Shown one piece after another: positions 59,121-64,000 of a DNA stretch of 64,000 nucleotides. Origin of the DNA: Phytoseiulus persimilis (Eukaryota > Arthropoda > Arachnida > Mesostigmata > Phytoseiidae); assembly GCA_037576195.1 (NCBI GenBank), contig CM075101.1, positions 9,982,001-10,046,000 of the forward strand, given 5' to 3'. The notes under the pieces were generated by a model. The model was given only the letters and a program-made list of their open reading frames with translations, was not told where the DNA came from and searched no databases. A program made the translations under genes and the position numbers. Within the stretch, counting starts at the first letter, position 1. Each line of letters opens with the position of its first letter.

Positions 59121-62100
59121 CTAGCAGCAGGCAACTTTGGAACATGCTTGAAAACTGCAATGCTGCTGCTCATCGTCTTCAGGATCGCTCTCGGAACCGT
59201 CCAAGGATGGTTCGGGTTCCTGAGCTCCGTGCGCCCTCAGTATGAGGAGGATTTCATTCAGCTGTTGGCAATCGTCTAGCATACGTTGCTCGAGGACTCG
59301 AGCGAGAGTTGTTTTTCCACTGTAATCGACCGCGTTGACAGCCGCTCCTGTCTGGAGCAGCAAGCGCAGCATGTCCGGCCTACGGAGATCTGCGGCGAGG
59401 TGCAGAGCCGTACGGCCCTCGAGGAGCTCCCGGGTGTCGAAATCAATGGCAAGGTTGAGAAGCTCCCCGAGCAGCTCATAGTTGCCGGAAGTTATTGCCA
59501 GATGTAGGGGAGTCATCCCACGCGAACATAAAGCGGACACCTCAGTAAATTTTGTGCGTGGTGCCGACGGTGTGACGCCTGGAAAAAAAAAACGAATTTG
59601 AGTTCGGTTTCCCAGTGACGCGGGAGTCGCACTCCTGGATGTGTGAGCATTCTTTTACCGGATTCGTTACGCTCAGCATCGAGTCCACCAGAAACTGTAA
59701 GCGCCCGTGTTCGCGAGCAGCCGACGTGGTTCTGACACCAACCGATTGAGTTTCGTTGAGTTAGACAGGAGTCGGAAATCCCTCTCACAGCCGTTCACGG
59801 AAATATCGAAACGGAAATCAGCGGATGGAATGAGCAGAGCATCCTATTGAACTTGCCTTGTTCCATCTATCCGTCTTGTTTACCGCTCGGCCCATGAGTG
59901 GCATCGCGCGATCGCGACGACCAAAGGTGTTTCCCCATGACGTAAGAGTCGGCGCGACCTTCTCACCTTTATCACGAGCTATCGAATGGATCCGCGATCC
60001 GCTAATTCATGTTACCAAGTCTATTCACCGGAAAGTTCCTGACTAAGCCTACCGCGGGGAAAGAGACTGTACCGAGACAATCGAAGTGTCTCGCCGCCCG
60101 GCCCCGAGCTCAAACAGGAGACGTGGAGACATTTTCACGCCCTAATTCAGAGTCGTTCAAGTTTGCAGAAGGGGTCAAAGAGCCTTCTCCGGCGTAGCCG
60201 CATCTGCGATTGAGGCGAGCTGTTTCCAGGGGCCTGTCGAAGAACTTTCCCTCCGCTCTCCAGGGTTTTTCCAAGATCACCGTCGGCTGATGATGGCGAC
60301 GGTACAGCACTGACTGAAGTCTGCCAAGATCAATTCCTCTTCCCCAGACTTCAACTGTTCGTGGAGACAGCTATGAAGCCAGGCGGGGAAATTGGGCCCG
60401 CTTCGACCACGAATGCTTCTGCCGCGCCCGGTATGAGATTAGACCACGGCAGTCCTCGCGGGGCGAGCCTCAACTCCGACGTATGCCCCCAGATCGGATC
60501 GTTCAGGGTAAGATTTTGAGGCATTGCCGGACTCCAGGCTCCAACCGGAGCTGCTCCTTGCTCTACTGTAGTGGGAGGCTGGGGAAGTCGCGAACTTCTG
60601 GAAACGCCCGCTCTGATAGAGAGCTCTCGCCCATCCAACTCTGCGACTGCCTGGCTTTGCAGATAGACATCCCGTCGAGTCGCCGGAATCAGAACAGAGA
60701 GGAGCGAGGAATATTCGAGGATTATTCCAAGCTGGTCTGTAGCAGACCTGTAACTCACCGTATAGCGTAAGTCCTAGATCTGACACTTCTTCTGTTGTAA
60801 TGGGGTCGACGATGGCTTTCAGGAGCCTCAGATTGCCTTTACCGGCAGCGATGTGCAAGGGTGTGTAGTGCATGGAATCTGAACGATTGGCGATGGCTCC
60901 CGCGCAGATCAAAATTCGTGCAGATGTGACGTCTTCGTGCTCGCAAGCTACGTGCAGAGCGGTCTGGAATGGAATTCGAAAATCAGTTCTTTCCCCACAT
61001 AAGCGACTTACGAATCGAATGGCCTAATCCCTCCCACTCATTCGTGTGCACTCTTCAACAATGAGCTCGCCGGATTTCCCCCGTCAGCATCGTGCGGTGC
61101 TGCCGAAAGAGAGAATGACCACTGCCCAGAATTCGCGCTCTCGCCACAAACAGTTGTCCTCTTCCTTCTAGATATCGATTGTGCTCAGCCAAGTGCGGAC
61201 AACTATGAGTGATTGACAGATAGAAATTCTACGGCGGGAGGCTCGTCATTATCCGTCGGCTCGACGTCGACGGATCTTCTTGATGGTTTCGGAGGTTCGA
61301 AAATTCATCACGGAGCACCTGACAAACTTCTTACCCCCAACTGACGCATCGGATCCATGAACACGTCACGTGACAACTGAACGTATTGAGTACTACTGTG
61401 CGATTCGAAAACAAAACGGAAAGATGTGGAAAGCCGTTGGGTTCCGACGGAATGTCAGCTACCGGGGAAACGTTTTTCAAGAAGTCGGGAATCCCACTTG
61501 GCGGACGAAAGCTACTTCCGAGAGTCAGATTGTATTCAGAGGAATTTCCGCAACACTCATCAGAAATCTCCGGCTCGATCTCTGGAGAGCGAGGCTCATG
61601 AGTGAGATTTCCCCGCTGTTTCCACTGGACCGTAGCCACTCTCGACTGCGGTGCTGCCTCGTCGAGAGTGGATCCGCCGTGGACATTGCGTCAATGTAGT
61701 TTTTGGCCTGGGATTGTGGAAGACAACAACTCTAGCAAACTCAAAACATCCGTTCAGGATTGAGAAGCGCGAAAGAGATTTTCTGGAATGACGTCCAGTA
61801 CGGCAACGGCAGAAATGCTTGCGCAACGACTTCAACGGCTCATGATGGAACACAGAGGGATTAATTTTCTCTTCCAGCCAACAGCCATTACAGAAAAACT
61901 GCTAATTTCGTAATCGATACGTGCACGCATGTTTTGGAAGCATCGGTTTTAGGGATGAGAACACTCCCCTGGAGATGGAAGAGCTAAGCGGAAGCGAGCC
62001 AGAACAAAGAACTTCGGCGAACAGTCGGAAAATAGGCTGCAGAAAGAAATCCTCCAAATTTCGCATGCTCACCTGTCCCCAGTCGTTGACGATCTCCAAC

Positions 62101-63344
62101 AGATCCGGATGCGGGGTCGATCTCAAGTAACCGAGGAGTACGCCGCGAAGAGATCTCCGATTTTCGTAATCGACCGTCGCCAGTCTGAGATGAAGCAAGG
62201 TGTCTCCATTGTCATCCTGTTTGTAAATTTCTTTCCAAACGTCACAGCTCTGGGAGCGGCTGTCGTCCAAATTGATTCCGGAGTCACCACTCGGCTGCAA
62301 GGAGAAATCGGATGTCACGCGGCTGCTGTCACGCTCTGATTCGGAACAAACGTATGTTTATCGCGGAACCAGATGTCTATTCCAGACACGACCCGCAGCG
62401 GCCTTCCTGTCAACGAGGTCATTGTGCCAAACCGCCAGCGGCCGTGGTAATGTTCGTTCGTTCGTTAGCGTCATGAACATACAATGCCGCAGTCCTACCG
62501 GAGGTGAATTCGACGACTCGAGTGGGATGCGGCTGTGGCACATCACGGAATTTCCCTGACTCCGCGTGATGACGGAAGCAGACGCTGTATCCAAGGGAGA
62601 TACACAGCCGCTGAGCGTGAGACCCGAACTCAGTTCAAACGAGCGAAAACGATTCTTGTGAGTACGATCGTCCCGAGCGAAGATCGCGTGTGAACGTGCG
62701 CGGTCAACTAGCACCGCCCACTCGTTCGGGAATGAGCGCAGTTCACGCTGCGAACATCTCCCAAAACATGGACGCGAAAGGGTACCGGATAATGAGCTGA
62801 ATAATGGCGAGAACCATTCAATGCATACGCGCTAACCAAGCGGTGAGATTTCTCCTCTCAATCTTTTGGCGAACTGCACGAGACGCTTTTCAATTCGCTA
62901 CAATCGCCAAGGAACGTTGGACGAGGAAACTTCTCGATTAATGTATAGCAGCATCCGCGATTGTTCCGCGAGCGGGGGGCTAATCTGGTTGGCGCACAAT
63001 CAACAATTATCCGAGAAAGATGCCTCCTGACATCTCCAGAAACTTCACAAAACCACCGCTAGTTTGCCCTCGAACGCCTTGAAATGAAGAAGAAACAATT
63101 CCGAAGAGTTCTTCGATCCGAATAACAGGGCACTGATTGACGGCGCGCGGAAGAAAGACTGCGAAAAGTTCTTCCCACAATATTTCTGCGAGATAACACG
63201 ATCGGGCACTGAAGATTTCCGAACGACTCGATGTTGAATTCATCCAGATCCGACCAGCAGAAAATCTCGTTTCCCAATCTGATAGAAAGCACTCGCACCG
63301 CTGAAGCTTCTTACGTTTCGTTTGAGCTTCATTTTTTCGTGCAT
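59121..63344 (-). CDS. cactus: IkappaB/Cactus-type NF-kappaB inhibitor (four exons, 304 aa)
   Basis: Exons in order of transcription: 63344-63315, 62294-62073, 60963-60759, 59578-59121, with introns of phase 0, 0 and 1. The acceptors have good pyrimidine tracts (ttctccttgcag, tttttttttccag). Exon 2 carries a DSG phosphodegron-like motif (SGDSGINLDDS) and ankyrin repeat 1 (NGDTLLHL). Exon 3 has repeats 2 and 3 (TALHVACEHED, TPLHIAAGKGN), and exon 4 repeats 4 to 6 (TPLHLAITSGN, GRTALHLAADL, GKTTLARVLEQ) followed by an acidic PEST-like tail. Six repeats flanked by degron and PEST is the IkappaB layout. The protein would hold Dorsal/Relish-type factors in the cytosol until it is phosphorylated and degraded. 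Exon 1 (ten codons, MHEKMKLKRN) is the least certain part: it was chosen because its gtaaga donor is in phase and exon 2 has no ATG before the degron. An in-frame stop at 62358-62360 excludes a simple extension. Confidence 0.85.
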
Positions 63345-63345
63345 A

Positions 63346-64000
63346 ATCCAACTGTAGGTTCTATCCTGCCAGGGGCTCGAAATCACTGAGAACTTCCCAC
63401 AACATGTTGACTGAGCACTGCAGCGGTAGAGATGCATGGTGACGGAGGCACGCACTAACACTTAGACGGAGTGAGAACTCCTTGGCAAATTGACTAGGAT
63501 CGAGGCAGTACAGCTGCCCGAGGGAACAAAATAGAGGTGGAATATAATAGGAACTTTGGATATTCGTTCACAACATTTGGAACGCCTGCTGCCTTATGCT
63601 CAACTGCTCATAGCAGCCGCGTCGTGGCGGTCGGAACAGCTTTCCGGGTAATTCCCGAAAGGGATCGCTCGTGCCCTCTCCGCGGTCCTCTCCATAGATT
63701 CTCCTCACTGTGAAGTTTCGCACAAGGGATTCCCCATCAACGTCCGTTGACGTATCTTCTCCATCCCAAACAATTCGTTAGCGGACAGCGCGCGCCGCTT
63801 CTCGTAGGCGATCTAGTCGACGAGCGATTCAGAGAACAAGGTGCCCTTTGACGGGATGATCTGGAGGATCGCTGGAGATGACCAACCGATCCAGGTCCCT
63901 GATGATCCAAACCCCAGAATCCGGCACGAGGAGGACTAGGACAACACCCCGAGTTCCAGCCCCGAGTGCAGCGCTGAAAGCTGGCGGCATCACGAAGTTG
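63346..64000. other. upstream region of the IkappaB gene
   Basis: No exon recognised. It should hold the promoter of the minus-strand IkappaB gene. I did not see a clear TATA box or kappaB site. Confidence 0.35.

Noticed and set aside
61330..61360. Alternative first exon (ATG GAT CCG ..., gtaaga donor) inside the IkappaB intron
   Set aside because: It is in phase with the exon at 60963 but would omit the degron and the first ankyrin repeat. There is no other support.
60964..62072. A missing ankyrin exon inside the large IkappaB intron
   Set aside because: I translated the minus strand through the intron and found no ankyrin-like sequence. Counting repeats in the joined exons already gives six, so none is missing.

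Overview
This is a metazoan nuclear window. Genes are split by short introns (mostly 50-230 nt) with GT-AG borders, sit on both strands, and are separated by long gene-free stretches. BTBD9, VPS13D and IkappaB/Cactus orthologues, a Pol III-type 5S rRNA array, and compact introns with near-balanced base composition fit an arthropod. A mite or other chelicerate is my best guess, but that is inference only. No protein-coding transposon was recognised.

Layout. 1-8.2 kb: no gene I can defend; a CpG-rich stretch at about 6-7 kb and a GAT/GAC microsatellite at 7.55 kb. 8.2-13.9 kb, + strand: two small two-exon genes encode tail-anchored proteins. The first (8214-8618) carries a textbook BH3 motif. 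The second (12866-13340) carries a related but degenerate BH3-like helix and has a TATA box. Both have one phase-2 intron just upstream of the BH3 exon, and half of the 16-residue core is identical, so they look like diverged tandem duplicates. A weak two-exon candidate lies between them. 14-31 kb: mostly non-coding, with a perfect 16-bp palindrome (18.1 kb), two inverted arms of a 15-nt degenerate minisatellite (29.1-29.85 kb) and a 23-nt poly-C run. 31.5-33.5 kb, - strand: BTBD9, three exons, 576 aa. 36.3-51.2 kb, + strand: a complete VPS13D gene, 22 coding exons, about 4090 aa, divergent from BTBD9. 51.7-53.3 kb: two weak ORFs or genes. 53.4-57.1 kb: a tandem 5S rRNA array on the - strand, period 344 bp, seven full-length genes plus truncated or decayed copies at both edges and one internal deletion. 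59.1-63.3 kb, - strand: an IkappaB/Cactus-type inhibitor, four exons, about 304 aa, six ankyrin repeats.

The genes do not form an operon. Loosely related themes are cell death and mitochondrial biology: BH3 proteins act at the outer mitochondrial membrane, and VPS13D is a lipid bridge at ER-mitochondria/peroxisome contacts. The most novel item is the BH3 pair, because BH3-only proteins are poorly catalogued in arthropods. The two proteins are too short and too intron-split to appear intact as single open reading frames.
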